Position numbers and translations under genes: made by a program
The notes under the pieces: generated by a model
Database searches by the model: none
Seen by the model: the letters and a program-made list of their open reading frames with translations, nothing else
What the model was told of the DNA's origin: nothing
Source: Streptomyces capillispiralis
GTDB taxonomy: Bacteria > Actinomycetota > Actinomycetes > Streptomycetales > Streptomycetaceae
Length of the DNA stretch: 64,000 bases
Direction: 5' to 3'
Assembly (NCBI RefSeq): GCF_007829875.1
Contig: NZ_VIWV01000001.1
Location: 1,426,001 to 1,490,000, forward strand
Shown: positions 1-8,512 of the stretch, piece by piece
Layout of the letters: each line of letters opens with the position of its first letter
Position numbering within the stretch: position 1 is the first letter of the stretch

Positions 1-1097
1 TCGTACCGCTCGACCCGGCGGCGCTTGGCGCGGCGGAAGCGGCGGGCGACCAGGCGGGCGAGGTCGGCGGCGCCGACCATGCCGGCCTCGGGGCCGAGCT
101 GGGCGCGGACGATGTGGGCCTCGGGGCGGTAGCCGCGGCCGGTGAGCTGGCGCTTGAAGGCGTCCCGCGCGGGGCCGATCAGCAGGTCGTCGGCGGCGGA
201 GACGCCGCCGCCGATGACGAAGCAGGAGGGGTCGAGGGCGGCGGCGAGGTTGGCGATGCCGACGCCGAGCCACTGGCCGATGTCCTGGAGCAGTTCGATG
301 CACATGGCATCGCCCTCACGGGCCAGCTCGGTGATCATCGGACCGGTGATGTCGGCGATGTTGCCCTTGACGTGCTCGATGATCCCGTAGGCGACCGGGG
401 AGTCGGCCGCGGCCAGCTCGCGTGCCTCGCGGACCAGCGCGTTGCCGGAGCTGTACTGCTCCCAGCAGCCGCGGTTGCCGCAGGGGCAGCGGTGGCCGCC
501 GGGGACGACCTGCATGTGGCCGAACTCGCCGGCCACCCCGTACTTGCCGCGCTTGACCTGCCCGTCCTCCAGGATCGCGCCGCCGATGCCGGTGCCGAGC
601 GTGATCATGACGAGGTGGTCCTCGCCGCGCCCGGCGCCGAAGCGCCACTCGGCCCAGGCGGCGGTGTTGGCGTCGTTGTCCACCAGGACGGGGACGGCGA
701 GGCGGCCGGCGATGCGGTCGCGCAGCGGTTCGTTGCGCCAGGACAGGTGGGGGGCGAACAGCACGCGGTTGCGGTCGGCGTCGACCCAGCCGGCCGCGCC
801 GATGCCGACGGCGTGCACGTCGTGCCGGTCGGACAGGTCCAGCACCAGTTCCACGATGGTGTCCTCGACGACCTTCGGGCTCTTGGACTTGTCCGGGGTC
901 TCCGTGCGCAGCCGCTCCAGGATGTTGCCGTCGGCGTCGACGACGCCCGCCATGACCTTGGTGCCGCCGATGTCGATGCCCACCGTCGGGACGCGGGGCG
1001 CCGTCAGGTGGGAGCGGCGCTCCCTGGTGCCGACGGTTCTCAGGACCGGGGCGCGGCGGGAGCCGATGGGGGCGGTGAAGTCGCGGTAGGTGCTCAT
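1..1097 (-). CDS. ROK-family sugar kinase (glucokinase-like), 3' end cut by window edge
   Basis: Reading from the ATG at 1097 down to the window edge gives 365 codons with no stop. The protein has a 40-residue leader, then the ATP-binding DIGGTK motif, the catalytic DNDANTAAWAEW segment, the GTGIGGA loop and the ROK zinc signature CPCGNRGC. There is no N-terminal winged helix, so it is a kinase and not a ROK repressor. The family phosphorylates hexoses with ATP in the cytoplasm. The visible end (RRAKRRRVERY) is basic, so the stop is probably close by. It lies downstream of an ABC sugar importer on the same strand (64 bp gap), so it may phosphorylate the imported sugar. The substrate cannot be read from sequence; glucose is the default for this branch. 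Confidence 0.9.
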   Translation of the reverse strand, partial: MSTYRDFTAPIGSRRAPVLRTVGTRERRSHLTAPRVPTVGIDIGGTKVMAGVVDADGNILERLRTETPDKSKSPKVVEDTIVELVLDLSDRHDVHAVGIGAAGWVDADRNRVLFAPHLSWRNEPLRDRIAGRLAVPVLVDNDANTAAWAEWRFGAGRGEDHLVMITLGTGIGGAILEDGQVKRGKYGVAGEFGHMQVVPGGHRCPCGNRGCWEQYSSGNALVREARELAAADSPVAYGIIEHVKGNIADITGPMITELAREGDAMCIELLQDIGQWLGVGIANLAAALDPSCFVIGGGVSAADDLLIGPARDAFKRQLTGRGYRPEAHIVRAQLGPEAGMVGAADLARLVARRFRRAKRRRVERY

Positions 1098-1161
1098 CGT
1101 GTGCGATTGTGCCGCACCGGTGCGGTGATTGTGGTGCGGGGCAGGTGGGGGGTGGTGCGGA

Positions 1162-2004
1162 TCATGGCCGGGTGCGGGTGCGTCGTGGCCGCTCGCGCGG
1201 TTCCCCGCGCTGTTCGGCCGGCCGGAGTTCATGGCGTAGGTCGTCCAGTTCGTTGCCTCCGGCCATTTGTCTGGTCAGCTCGTCGAGGGTGATCTCGTCC
1301 CGCGTGTGGTTGCCCGCCATCGTGCCGCGCTTCAGGAGGACGAAGCAGTCGCCCACCAGGTACGCGTGATGCGGGTTGTGGGTGATGAAGACGACGCCCA
1401 GACCCTGGTCGCGTGCTGCGGCCACATATCTGAGGACCACACCTGACTGCTTGACGCCCAGTGCCGCCGTCGGCTCGTCCAGGACCAGGACCTTGGCGCC
1501 GAAGTACACGGCGCGGGCGATCGCCACGCACTGGCGTTCGCCGCCGGAGAGGGTGCCGATGGGCTGGTCGACGTCGCGCAGGTCGATGCCCATGCGCAGG
1601 AGTTCCGCGCGGGTGGTGCGGCGCATGTGGTCGACGTCCATGCGTCGGAAGGGGGCGATGCCCTTGCGCGGTTCGGAGCCGAGGAAGAAGTTCCGCCAGA
1701 CCGGCATGAGGGGGACGACGGCCAGGTCCTGGTGGACGGTGGCGATGCCGCGGTCCAGGGCCTCGCGCGGGGAGGCGAGGCGGGTCGCCTCCCCGTCGAG
1801 GCTCAGTGTGCCGCCGTCGTGCTGGTGCAGACCGGCGATGATCTTGATGAGCGTCGACTTGCCGGCTCCGTTGTCGCCGAGCACGCAGGTGATCTCGCCG
1901 GCGTGCACCGCCAGGGACACGTCGTGGAGGGCGCGGGCGGTGCCGTAGCGCTTGCCGACGCCGGACAGCTCCACGAGCGCCGCGCGGTGGTGGGTCGGTG
2001 TCAC
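1162..2004 (-). CDS. ABC sugar transporter, ATP-binding protein
   Basis: This 280-residue protein is a single nucleotide-binding domain: Walker [10 protein letters not shown] at about residues 43-51, Q-loop (VHQD), signature LSGGERQ, Walker [12 protein letters not shown] and switch histidine in THNPHH. RbsA/XylG-type ATPases of the carbohydrate-uptake-2 family normally carry two such domains; here there is one, as in the short FrcA-like subgroup. The GTG at 2004 overlaps the permease stop (GTGA), which fixes the start by translational coupling. It powers uptake through the permease encoded immediately upstream in the operon. The C-terminal 30 residues are Arg/Glu/Pro-rich and probably unstructured. 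Confidence 0.92.
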   Translation of the reverse strand: MTPTHHRAALVELSGVGKRYGTARALHDVSLAVHAGEITCVLGDNGAGKSTLIKIIAGLHQHDGGTLSLDGEATRLASPREALDRGIATVHQDLAVVPLMPVWRNFFLGSEPRKGIAPFRRMDVDHMRRTTRAELLRMGIDLRDVDQPIGTLSGGERQCVAIARAVYFGAKVLVLDEPTAALGVKQSGVVLRYVAAARDQGLGVVFITHNPHHAYLVGDCFVLLKRGTMAGNHTRDEITLDELTRQMAGGNELDDLRHELRPAEQRGEPRERPRRTRTRP

Positions 2005-3044
2005 TTCGTGGCCTCCGCGCGGCGGCGTACCCAGGTGTTGAGCAGGGTGGCGAGGAGCAGCATCGCCCCGAGGAAGAACTTGAACCAGTCCGGGTTCCAC
2101 TCGGCGTAGACGATGCCCTTGCTGGTCATGCCGAAGAGCAGGGCGCCGACCGCCGCACCGACGGCGCTGCCGTGGCCGCCGGTGATCAGGCAGCCGCCGA
2201 TGACGGCCGCGATGATGTAGATCAGCTCGTTGCCGACGCCCTCGCCGGACTGGACGACGTCGTAGCTGAAGAGCAGGTGCTGGCCGCAGATCCAGGCGCC
2301 GAGGGCCACGCCCATGTAGAGGGCGGTCCTGGTCGCGGTGACGGGGACGCCCACCGCGCGGGCGGCGTTCTCGTTGCCGCCCACGGCGAAGATCCAGTTG
2401 CCGGCGCGGGTGCGCAGCAGGATCCAGCTGCCGAGGGCGGTCAGGGCGAGCCACCACAGGACGGTGACCTTGATCTGTACGCCGCCGAGGGTGAGGGTCG
2501 AGGCGAACAGGGCCCGTGCGCTGTCGAAGCCCTCCATGTCGGCGACGGTCCGGGTGGAGACGGTGCCGCTGATCAGTTTGGTGAGGCCGAGGTTCAGGCC
2601 GGTCAGCATGAGGAAGGTGCCCAGCGTGACGATGAAGCTCGGCAGTCCGGTACGAGCCAGCACGAGGCCGTTGAAGGCGCCGACGGCCAGGGTGACCAGC
2701 AGGGACACGCCGACGCCGACCCAGACGTTGGCGGTCAGCTGGTAGCTGAACATCGACGACAGCAGGGCCGACGAGGTGACCATGACCCCGGCCGAGAGGT
2801 CGAACTCGCCGCCGATCATCAGCAGGGCGACGGGGACGGCCATGATGCCGATCGTGGAGGCCGCGTAGAGCACCGTGCCGAGGCTGGAGGCGCGCAGGAA
2901 GCCGTCGGCGGCGAGGGCGAAGCAGCAGAAGACGGCGAGGGCGCCGGCGAGGGAGCCGAGTTCGGGGCGGGTCAGCAGCCGCTGGAGCGCCGGAGACCTG
3001 CGCAGAAACCTTTCACCAGGGGCCTCGTGGGGTGTCTCGCTCAT
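2001..3044 (-). CDS. ABC sugar transporter, permease (RbsC-like)
   Basis: A 347-residue integral membrane protein of the BPD_transp_2 (RbsC/XylH) family. After a polar N-terminus of about 35 residues come roughly eight to ten hydrophobic helices, including [19 protein letters not shown] and the family signature region [20 protein letters not shown]. It forms the sugar channel of the importer. The ATG at 3044 overlaps the lipoprotein stop (ATGA). It is the second gene of a lipoprotein-permease-ATPase operon. Confidence 0.92.
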   Translation of the reverse strand: MSETPHEAPGERFLRRSPALQRLLTRPELGSLAGALAVFCCFALAADGFLRASSLGTVLYAASTIGIMAVPVALLMIGGEFDLSAGVMVTSSALLSSMFSYQLTANVWVGVGVSLLVTLAVGAFNGLVLARTGLPSFIVTLGTFLMLTGLNLGLTKLISGTVSTRTVADMEGFDSARALFASTLTLGGVQIKVTVLWWLALTALGSWILLRTRAGNWIFAVGGNENAARAVGVPVTATRTALYMGVALGAWICGQHLLFSYDVVQSGEGVGNELIYIIAAVIGGCLITGGHGSAVGAAVGALLFGMTSKGIVYAEWNPDWFKFFLGAMLLLATLLNTWVRRRAEATK

Positions 3045-4045
3045 CGGGTGCCCCGCTGTGCGTAGGCCGCGAGCGCGGCGGCGTCGTCCTCGGTGATGAT
3101 CTGCGGTCCGGTGAGCACCGGCCGGCCGCCGCCCAGGACGTCCGCGTTGTACCGGTACAGCCACAGCAGGTCGACCGCCTCGTAGCCCTGGAGGTGGGGC
3201 TGCTGGTCGACGGCGAACCCGAGGCTGCCGTCCTTCAGGCCGGCGGCCACCTTCGCGTTGAGGTCGAAGGTGTCGATCTCGGCGTCGCTGCCCGCGCCCT
3301 CGCGCGCCTTCGCGGCGGTGTCGGCGTAGGGGGCGCCGAGCGTGACGACGGCGTCCACCCCGGCGTCGGACTGGAGCCGGGCCTCGATCGCCGACTGCAC
3401 GTCGGGCATGCTCGTGCCATTGACGTGCAGCCGGACCAGTGTCCCGTCGAAGGTCTTCGCCACGCCGTCGCAGCGCTGCTCGTGACCGACGTTGCCCTGC
3501 TCGTGCAGGACGCAGAGGGCCTTCTCGCGGCCCCGCGCGTTCAGCTCCTCGCCGACCGCCTCACCGGCGATCGTCTCGTCCTGGCCGATGTGGGTGAGCG
3601 CGCCGAACCGCTTCGACTCGGCCGAACCCGAGTTCACGGTGACCACGGGGATGCCGGCCTCGCGGGCGCGCGCCAGGGACGCCTTCAGCGCGTCCGGCTT
3701 GGCGAGGGTGACGATGATGCCGTCCACCTTCTTGTCGATGGCCGCGTCCACGAGCTGCGCCTGCTGCTGCGCCTCGTCGTCGTGGGAGTACAGGAAGCGG
3801 ATGTTGTCCTTCGCGGCGGCCTGCCGCGCACCGTTCTGGACGATGTCCCAGAAGGTGTCGCCGTCCCCCGCGTGGGTGATCATCGCGAAGGTCCAGCGGG
3901 GTGTGTCCACCGCCGCCGTTCCCCGGGCAGCCGCGGCCGCACGGGCGTCCTCCGCCCGTTTGCCGCCGGTACCGCTGCACCCGGCGAGCGAGAGGCCCAG
4001 CGCCCCCGCCACCGCGATGCCCACCCAGGTCGAAAACCGTGCCAC
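3041..4045 (-). CDS. Sugar-binding lipoprotein (periplasmic-binding-protein-like)
   Basis: This is the substrate-binding subunit of the importer: 334 residues with a lipoprotein signal peptide (VARFSTWVGIAVAGALGLSL) and lipobox LAGC with Cys23. The mature part is a Peripla_BP_4/RbsB-type fold (VDGIIVTLAKPDALKAS, GIPVVTVNSG, DAVVTLGAPYADTA). The GTG at 4045 was chosen because a purine-rich ribosome site (AAGGGCAAG) precedes it and the signal peptide follows directly; the longer upstream reading is charged and not signal-like. First gene of the operon. A TGTCCGGACA palindrome lies about 125 bp upstream and may be the GntR operator. The ligand is not evident; a dehydrogenase across the regulator suggests a polyol or inositol-like compound. 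Confidence 0.9.
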   Translation of the reverse strand: MARFSTWVGIAVAGALGLSLAGCSGTGGKRAEDARAAAAARGTAAVDTPRWTFAMITHAGDGDTFWDIVQNGARQAAAKDNIRFLYSHDDEAQQQAQLVDAAIDKKVDGIIVTLAKPDALKASLARAREAGIPVVTVNSGSAESKRFGALTHIGQDETIAGEAVGEELNARGREKALCVLHEQGNVGHEQRCDGVAKTFDGTLVRLHVNGTSMPDVQSAIEARLQSDAGVDAVVTLGAPYADTAAKAREGAGSDAEIDTFDLNAKVAAGLKDGSLGFAVDQQPHLQGYEAVDLLWLYRYNADVLGGGRPVLTGPQIITEDDAAALAAYAQRGTR

Positions 4046-4170
4046 GAGGACTTGCCCTTCTTGCTGTGCTCTTGCGTGCGAAGGGGCTGATGACCACACC
4101 AGCCCCAAACGCCCCATTCTCGAACACGGGCTTCGGGCGTCCCCGCGCGGGGACCGCATGCCGGTCACAT

Positions 4171-4180
4171 TGTCCGGACA
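4171..4180. promoter_or_regulatory. Palindrome TGTCCGGACA, copy 1 (putative GntR operator)
   Basis: A perfect 10-bp palindrome (context ATTGTCCGGACATT) between the lipoprotein gene and gntR, in the leader of the transporter operon. The same core recurs at 5042-5051 on the other side of gntR. GntR/HutC regulators usually bind palindromes next to their own gene and their target operon. The assignment is inference. Confidence 0.6.
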
Positions 4181-4226
4181 TTGCGACGAAGCGGGGTGCG
4201 GGGCGCCCCGCGGGGCGCCGCGGCAC

Positions 4227-4991
4227 TCAGGGCCGTACGAGCAGCTGGAACTCGAAGGAGTAGCGCGAGGGCCGGTAGGTGTGGGTGCCGAACTCCACCG
4301 CGCGGCCGGTGTCGTCGAAGGTCACGCGCTCCATGGTGAGCAGCGGGGCACCACTCCGCTCGCCCAGCCGCTCGGCCTCGGCGGCGGTGGCGGCCCGCGC
4401 GCCGATGGTCTGGCGGGCGCTGTGCAGGGTGATCCCGGCGGCCCGCATCAGCCGGTACAGACCGGTGGCCTCCAGCTGCCCGGTGTCCAAATCGAGCAGG
4501 CCCGGCGGCAGGTAGTTGCACAGGTACGCCATCGGCTCCCCGTGCGTGCACCGCAGCCGTTCGAGCTGGTGCACCTCGCTGTCCTCGGCCACCCCGAGCG
4601 CGGCCGCCACCTCGGCGGACGCCGCGACAAGGGTGTTGACCAGCACTTTGGTAGAGGGTCGCTGACCGGCCGTCTCCAGGTCGTCGTAGAGGCTGCTGAG
4701 CTCCAGCGGGCGCTTGACCCGGCTGTGCACCACCTGGGTGCCGACCCCGCGGCGGCGCACCAGCAGCCCCTTGTCGACCAGGGACTGGATGGCCTGGCGC
4801 ACCGTCGGCCGGGACAGGCCGAGCCGGGCGGCGAGCTCGATCTCGTTGCCGAGCAGGGTGCCGGGGGTCAGCACGCCGTGCTCGATGGCGGACTCCAGCT
4901 GCTGGGACAGCTGGAAGTACAACGGCACGGGGGAGCCGCGGTCCACGCTCAGCTCCAGCTGCACGGTCGGGTCCACTTCTGGTTTCGGCAC
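4227..4991 (-). CDS. GntR/HutC-family transcriptional regulator
   Basis: A 254-residue repressor with a GntR winged helix at about residues 20-85 (LAARLGLSRPTVRQAIQSLVDKGLLVRRRGVGT) and a UTRA effector-binding domain at about 100-250 (ELSSLYDDLETAGQRPSTKV, EFGTHTYRPSRYSFEFQLL). UTRA domains bind sugar phosphates or similar small molecules and release DNA when loaded. It sits between the ABC importer operon and a divergent dehydrogenase, and a TGTCCGGACA palindrome lies on each side, so it probably controls all of them. The start at 4991 leaves about 100 bp to the dehydrogenase. Confidence 0.92.
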   Translation of the reverse strand: MPKPEVDPTVQLELSVDRGSPVPLYFQLSQQLESAIEHGVLTPGTLLGNEIELAARLGLSRPTVRQAIQSLVDKGLLVRRRGVGTQVVHSRVKRPLELSSLYDDLETAGQRPSTKVLVNTLVAASAEVAAALGVAEDSEVHQLERLRCTHGEPMAYLCNYLPPGLLDLDTGQLEATGLYRLMRAAGITLHSARQTIGARAATAAEAERLGERSGAPLLTMERVTFDDTGRAVEFGTHTYRPSRYSFEFQLLVRP

Positions 4992-5041
4992 GGGCCGAGC
5001 GTAGCTCCGTGCGCTGTTGACGGGAAGTCGTGTAGTTCGGT

Positions 5042-5051
5042 TGTCCGGACA
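5042..5051. promoter_or_regulatory. Palindrome TGTCCGGACA, copy 2 (putative GntR operator)
   Basis: The second copy of the 10-bp palindrome, in the divergent gntR/dehydrogenase intergenic region. It ends 6 bp before the -35 hexamer of the dehydrogenase promoter and lies about 50 bp upstream of gntR, so one bound regulator could act on both directions. Confidence 0.62.
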
Positions 5052-5057
5052 TACGGA

Positions 5058-5086
5058 TTGACAGGGAGCGACGCCGGCCCCACTTT
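5058..5086 (+). promoter_or_regulatory. Promoter TTGACA-N17-CACTTT, probably leaderless
   Basis: A consensus -35 (TTGACA, 5058-5063) and a -10-like CACTTT (5081-5086) are separated by 17 bp. The predicted transcription start, about 7 nt past the -10, falls on the ATG at 5093, and no ribosome site is visible. A leaderless transcript is therefore likely. Inference from sequence only. Confidence 0.5.
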
Positions 5087-5092
5087 GTTTCC

Positions 5093-6115
5093 ATGCGCAT
5101 CGGGGTCATCGGTACGGGCCGCATCGGCACCATTCACGCCCACACACTCAGCAGGCACCGCGACGTCGGGTCCCTGATCCTCACGGACGTGGATCCGGCG
5201 CGGGCCCAGGCCCTCGCCCACCGGCTCGGCGAGACGGCGGCGCCCGGAGTGGACGAGATCTACACCTGGGGCGTGGACGCCGTGGTGATCACGGCGGCCA
5301 CGTCCGCCCACGCCGATCTGATCGGCCGGGCGGCGCGGGCGGGGCTGCCGGTGTTCTGCGAGAAGCCCATCGCCCTGGACCTCGCGGGCACGTTACAGGC
5401 GATCACGGAGGTCGAGACCGCCGGGACCGTGCTGCAGATGGGCTTCCAGCGACGGTTCGACACCGGCTACACGGGCGCGCGCGAGGCGGTGCGTTCGGGC
5501 AGGCTCGGGCGGCTGCACACCGTACGGGCGATGACGAGCGACCCGGAGCCGCCGCCGGCCGGGTATCTGCCGCAGTCCGGCGGGCTGTACCGGGACACCC
5601 TGATCCACGACTTCGACGCCCTGCGCTGGGTGACCGGCCGGGAGGTCACCGACGTCTACGCGACCGGGTCCGACGCCGGGCCCCCGATGTTCCGCGAGGC
5701 GGGCGACGTCGACACCGGCGCGGCGCTGCTCACCCTCGACGGCGGCGTGCTCGCCACCGTCACCGCGACCAGGATGAACGGCGCGGGCTACGACGTGCGC
5801 ATGGAACTCGCCGGGGAGCGGGACCAGATCGCCGTCGGCCTGGACGACCGTACGCCGATCGCGTCCACCGAACCGACCGGGCCGCCCGCCGCCGACAAGC
5901 CGTGGACCGGGTTCCTGGAGCGGTTCGGGCCCGCGTACCGGGCCGAGCTGATCGCGTTCGTCGAGGTGGTGCGGGGCGAGCGGGCCAACCCCTGCGACGG
6001 CCGCGAGGCCCTTCAGTCGCTGCTGATCGCGGAGGCGTGCGAGCTGTCCCGGCGCGAGCGCAGACCCGTGCGGCCGACGGAGCTGGTGAGCGGGGCCACG
6101 GCGGCGTTCACCTGA
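5093..6115 (+). CDS. Gfo/Idh/MocA-family dehydrogenase (inositol 2-dehydrogenase-like)
   Basis: A 340-residue NAD(P)-dependent oxidoreductase. It has an N-terminal Rossmann fold (GVIGTGRIGTIHA, residues 4-16), the family EKP motif at residues 90-92, and a C-terminal domain with the GLYRDTLIHDFDALRW active-site segment. Closest in feel to inositol or scyllo-inositol dehydrogenases, but Gfo/Idh/MocA substrates are hard to predict. It is divergent from gntR and shares its operator region with the importer, so it probably oxidises the imported polyol or sugar. It ends 10 bp from the convergent response-regulator gene. Confidence 0.9.
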   Translation: MRIGVIGTGRIGTIHAHTLSRHRDVGSLILTDVDPARAQALAHRLGETAAPGVDEIYTWGVDAVVITAATSAHADLIGRAARAGLPVFCEKPIALDLAGTLQAITEVETAGTVLQMGFQRRFDTGYTGAREAVRSGRLGRLHTVRAMTSDPEPPPAGYLPQSGGLYRDTLIHDFDALRWVTGREVTDVYATGSDAGPPMFREAGDVDTGAALLTLDGGVLATVTATRMNGAGYDVRMELAGERDQIAVGLDDRTPIASTEPTGPPAADKPWTGFLERFGPAYRAELIAFVEVVRGERANPCDGREALQSLLIAEACELSRRERRPVRPTELVSGATAAFT

Positions 6116-6125
6116 CACCCGGGGC

Positions 6126-6797
6126 TCACGGGCCGTCCGTGTCCTCCAGGAGGCCGGCGTCGTGGGCGAGCAGGGCGATCTGCACGCGGTTGTTGAGGCC
6201 CAGCTTGGCCAGGACGCGCGAGACATGGGTCTTGACGGTGGCCACGCTCATGTAGAGCTCCGCGGCGATGTCGGCGTTGGCCAGACCCCGGCCGACGGCG
6301 AGGGCGACCTCGCGCTCGCGGTCGTTGAGGCCGGCGATCCGGGCCCGCGCGCGGGCGCGCCGCGTCCCGGCGGCGCCGGCCGCGTGCGCCATCAGCTGCC
6401 GGGTGACGGCGGGCGACAGCACCGGATCGCCGGCCGCGACCCGGCGCACCGCGGCGACGATCTCGGCGGGCGGTGTGTCCTTGAGGACGAATCCGGCGGC
6501 GCCCGCGCGCAGCGCCCGCAGCACCTGCTCGTCGGCGTGGAAGGTGGTGAGCACGACGACCTGCGGGGCGTCCTCGCGCCCGCGCAGCGCCTCGGTCGCG
6601 GTGAGACCGTCCACCGCCGGCATCCGGATGTCCATCAGGACGACGTGCGGGCGGGTGCGGTCGACGAGCGCCTCGACCTCGCCGCCGTCGGCGGCCTCAC
6701 CGACGATCTCGATGTCGTCCGCGCCGCCCATCATGAAGGCCAGCCCGGCCCGCACCAGCGGGTCGTCGTCGACGAGGAGCACTCTGATGGCAGTCAT
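6126..6797 (-). CDS. NarL/LuxR-type response regulator
   Basis: A 223-residue two-component regulator. The receiver domain (residues 4-120) has acidic residues D10-D12, phospho-acceptor D56 in VVLMDIRMP, the Thr switch (VVVLTTF) and Lys in FVLKD. The LuxR helix-turn-helix follows at about 155-215 (LNDREREVALAVGRGLANADIAAELYMSVATVKTHVSRVLAKL). It is partnered with the histidine kinase encoded just upstream on the same strand (57 bp gap). Nothing in the window identifies the signal. Confidence 0.94.
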   Translation of the reverse strand: MTAIRVLLVDDDPLVRAGLAFMMGGADDIEIVGEAADGGEVEALVDRTRPHVVLMDIRMPAVDGLTATEALRGREDAPQVVVLTTFHADEQVLRALRAGAAGFVLKDTPPAEIVAAVRRVAAGDPVLSPAVTRQLMAHAAGAAGTRRARARARIAGLNDREREVALAVGRGLANADIAAELYMSVATVKTHVSRVLAKLGLNNRVQIALLAHDAGLLEDTDGP

Positions 6798-6854
6798 GGT
6801 CCGTACGTAACCACGGCCCGGCGGGGCGCCGACACCGGTACCGGCCGTTCCCAG

Positions 6855-8033
6855 TCATCCCCACGGCAGCCGTGCCCGCACCTCGAACCCGCCGTCGGGG
6901 GTGGGGCCGTGCTCCAGGGCGCCGGCCGCCAGGATCGCCCGTTCGGTGAGACCGATCAGGCCCTGCCCGGCGCCGGGAACGTGCGGTACGTCCCGCTCCG
7001 GCGCGGGGTTGCGCACGGTCACCTCCAGGCCCTCCCCCGGGCCGCCGGTGACGGTCACGGTGACCTCGGCGCCGGGGGCGTGCTTGCGGGCGTTGGTCAG
7101 GCCCTCCTGGGCGATCCGGTAGGCGGTGCGGCCGACGGAGGCGGGGACCGCGCCCGGGTCGGTGACCCGCTGGTCCAGGGTGACCTTCATGCCGGCCCGG
7201 CGGGACTCGGCGACCAGGGTGCCGAGCGCCGCGAGGGTCGGCTGCGGCCGTCCCGAGTCGTCGGACTCCCCGGCACGCAGGACGCCGATGATCTCCCGCA
7301 GGTCCTGCAGGGCCTCGTGCGCGCTCTCCCGGATGACGCCGGCCGCCCGCGCGATCTCCGCGCCCGGGGCGTCGGGCCGGAACTCGAGCGCGCCGGCGTG
7401 CACGCTCAGCAGCGTCAGCCGGTGCGCGAGCACATCGTGCATCTCCCGCGCGATGGCCTCGCGGGCGAGCCGCTGGGCCTGCTCGGCCCGCAGCCGCGCC
7501 TCCGTCTCGGCCCGCCGGGCCCGGTCCCTGAGGCTCAGCATGAGCTGCCGCTTGGACCGGACGAACATGCCCCAGCCCACGACGGCGACCATCAGCACCA
7601 TGAGGAGGACGATCGAGGCGAGATACGGCAGGTCCGGGTCGGGGCGCCACCAGAAGTAGAGCGGGACCAGGGCCACCTGCGCGCCGGCCGCCCAGGCGAC
7701 GTAGCGGAAGGGCCGGTGCACGGCGAGCGTGAACAGGGCGATCACGGCGACGCCGCCGGAGGTCTCCGAGACGAAACCGACCGGGGCCATGACGGCGGCC
7801 AGCCCGAACGGCCACCGCCTGCGCAGCCAGAGCGCGGCGCAGGACAGCGCGCCCAGCGCCTGGTCGACGGCGGCCAGCGGCTCGGGGACACGGGGGTTGG
7901 CGCTGAGCGCCTCGGCGCCGAGCAGGCCCACCCCGGCGGCCAGCAGGAAGCAGGAGAAGTCGACGAGCCAGTCGCGCACGGTGCGCCGGGGGCGGCGCCC
8001 GGAGCGGGCCGCGTCGGGGGCGAGCTCATGCAT
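6855..8033 (-). CDS. Sensor histidine kinase, HisKA_3 (NarX/DesK type)
   Basis: A membrane kinase with several N-terminal transmembrane helices (WLVDFSCFLLAAGVGLLGA, FGLAAVMAPVGFVSETSG, LASIVLLMVLMVAVVGWGM), a coiled linker rich in Arg/Ala/Glu, the HisKA_3 H-box REMHDVLAHRLTLLSVHAG and a C-terminal HATPase domain (NARKHAPGAEVTVTV, GQGLIGLTERA). It would phosphorylate the response regulator encoded downstream. The start is uncertain: ATG 8033 puts a short basic tail before the first helix, but in-frame GTG codons at 8105 and 8201 also exist and no ribosome site decides between them. Confidence 0.88.
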   Translation of the reverse strand: MHELAPDAARSGRRPRRTVRDWLVDFSCFLLAAGVGLLGAEALSANPRVPEPLAAVDQALGALSCAALWLRRRWPFGLAAVMAPVGFVSETSGGVAVIALFTLAVHRPFRYVAWAAGAQVALVPLYFWWRPDPDLPYLASIVLLMVLMVAVVGWGMFVRSKRQLMLSLRDRARRAETEARLRAEQAQRLAREAIAREMHDVLAHRLTLLSVHAGALEFRPDAPGAEIARAAGVIRESAHEALQDLREIIGVLRAGESDDSGRPQPTLAALGTLVAESRRAGMKVTLDQRVTDPGAVPASVGRTAYRIAQEGLTNARKHAPGAEVTVTVTGGPGEGLEVTVRNPAPERDVPHVPGAGQGLIGLTERAILAAGALEHGPTPDGGFEVRARLPWG

Positions 8034-8232
8034 GAGGGCGGACGGGAAGAACCACCGTCGTCCCGTGAACTCCGGGGCGTCGCGAGCCCCCTGGTCACCA
8101 GTCACGGTCGACAAATCTATGCACGGGGCACCACGGGCGCCGTGCCGTCGGGGGGATCCGCGACCGAAGTCGCGGCACCGCAGACTTTCGGCGGTCCGCA
8201 CGACTGCGATCGTGCCCTTCCGTCGGTGAGGG

Positions 8233-8274
8233 CTCGCCCCGCGGCCGATGTGGGTGGGGGGTCCGCGGGGCGAG
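8233..8274. promoter_or_regulatory. 12-bp perfect inverted repeat just upstream of the 8285 start
   Basis: CTCGCCCCGCGG (8233-8244) pairs perfectly with CCGCGGGGCGAG (8263-8274), giving a strong hairpin with an 18-nt loop. It ends 10 nt before the ATG at 8285 and has no T-tract, so it may be a leader hairpin of the small membrane-protein gene or an operator in the divergent region. Confidence 0.4.
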
Positions 8275-8284
8275 AGTCGGTGGC

Positions 8285-8485
8285 ATGAAGCAACTGCTGG
8301 AAGTGCTGGGTTTCCTCGCCCTGGTGCAGGGCGTCGCGGGTCTGGTGAGCGCGTTCTCCGACGCGGACTGGGGGCTCGTGCGGCGCGTCGGTCTCCTCGA
8401 CGGCCGCGAGGTCCACGGGAGCGTCGCCCTGCTCGTGCTGGGCGTCGCCCTGTTCGCCGCCGCGGAGAGCCGGAGGCCCGGCTGA
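8285..8485 (+). CDS. Small two-helix membrane protein, function unknown
   Basis: A 66-residue protein with two hydrophobic stretches (LLEVLGFLALVQGVAGLVSAF and GSVALLVLGVALFAAAE) separated by a charged loop (DADWGLVRRVGLLDGREVH). The two-helix pattern and clean codon use support a real gene. No function is recognised. It stands alone between the divergent sensor kinase and the convergent RNase gene. The ribosome site before the ATG is weak. Confidence 0.65.
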   Translation: MKQLLEVLGFLALVQGVAGLVSAFSDADWGLVRRVGLLDGREVHGSVALLVLGVALFAAAESRRPG

Positions 8486-8505
8486 TCGCCTCACGGACCT
8501 CCGGC
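8469..8505. terminator. Hairpin between convergent genes
   Basis: GCCGGAGG (8469-8476) pairs with CCTCCGGC (8498-8505) across the stop of the small membrane-protein gene, just before the end of the convergent RNase gene. No T-run follows, as is common in Streptomyces. Confidence 0.45.
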
Positions 8506-8512
8506 CCGGCGG

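Noticed and set aside
114..1292. Long plus-strand open frame over the left end
   Set aside because: Its Ala/Gly/Val/Asp-rich, motif-free product is the antisense shadow of the ROK kinase, which shows all family motifs on the minus strand.
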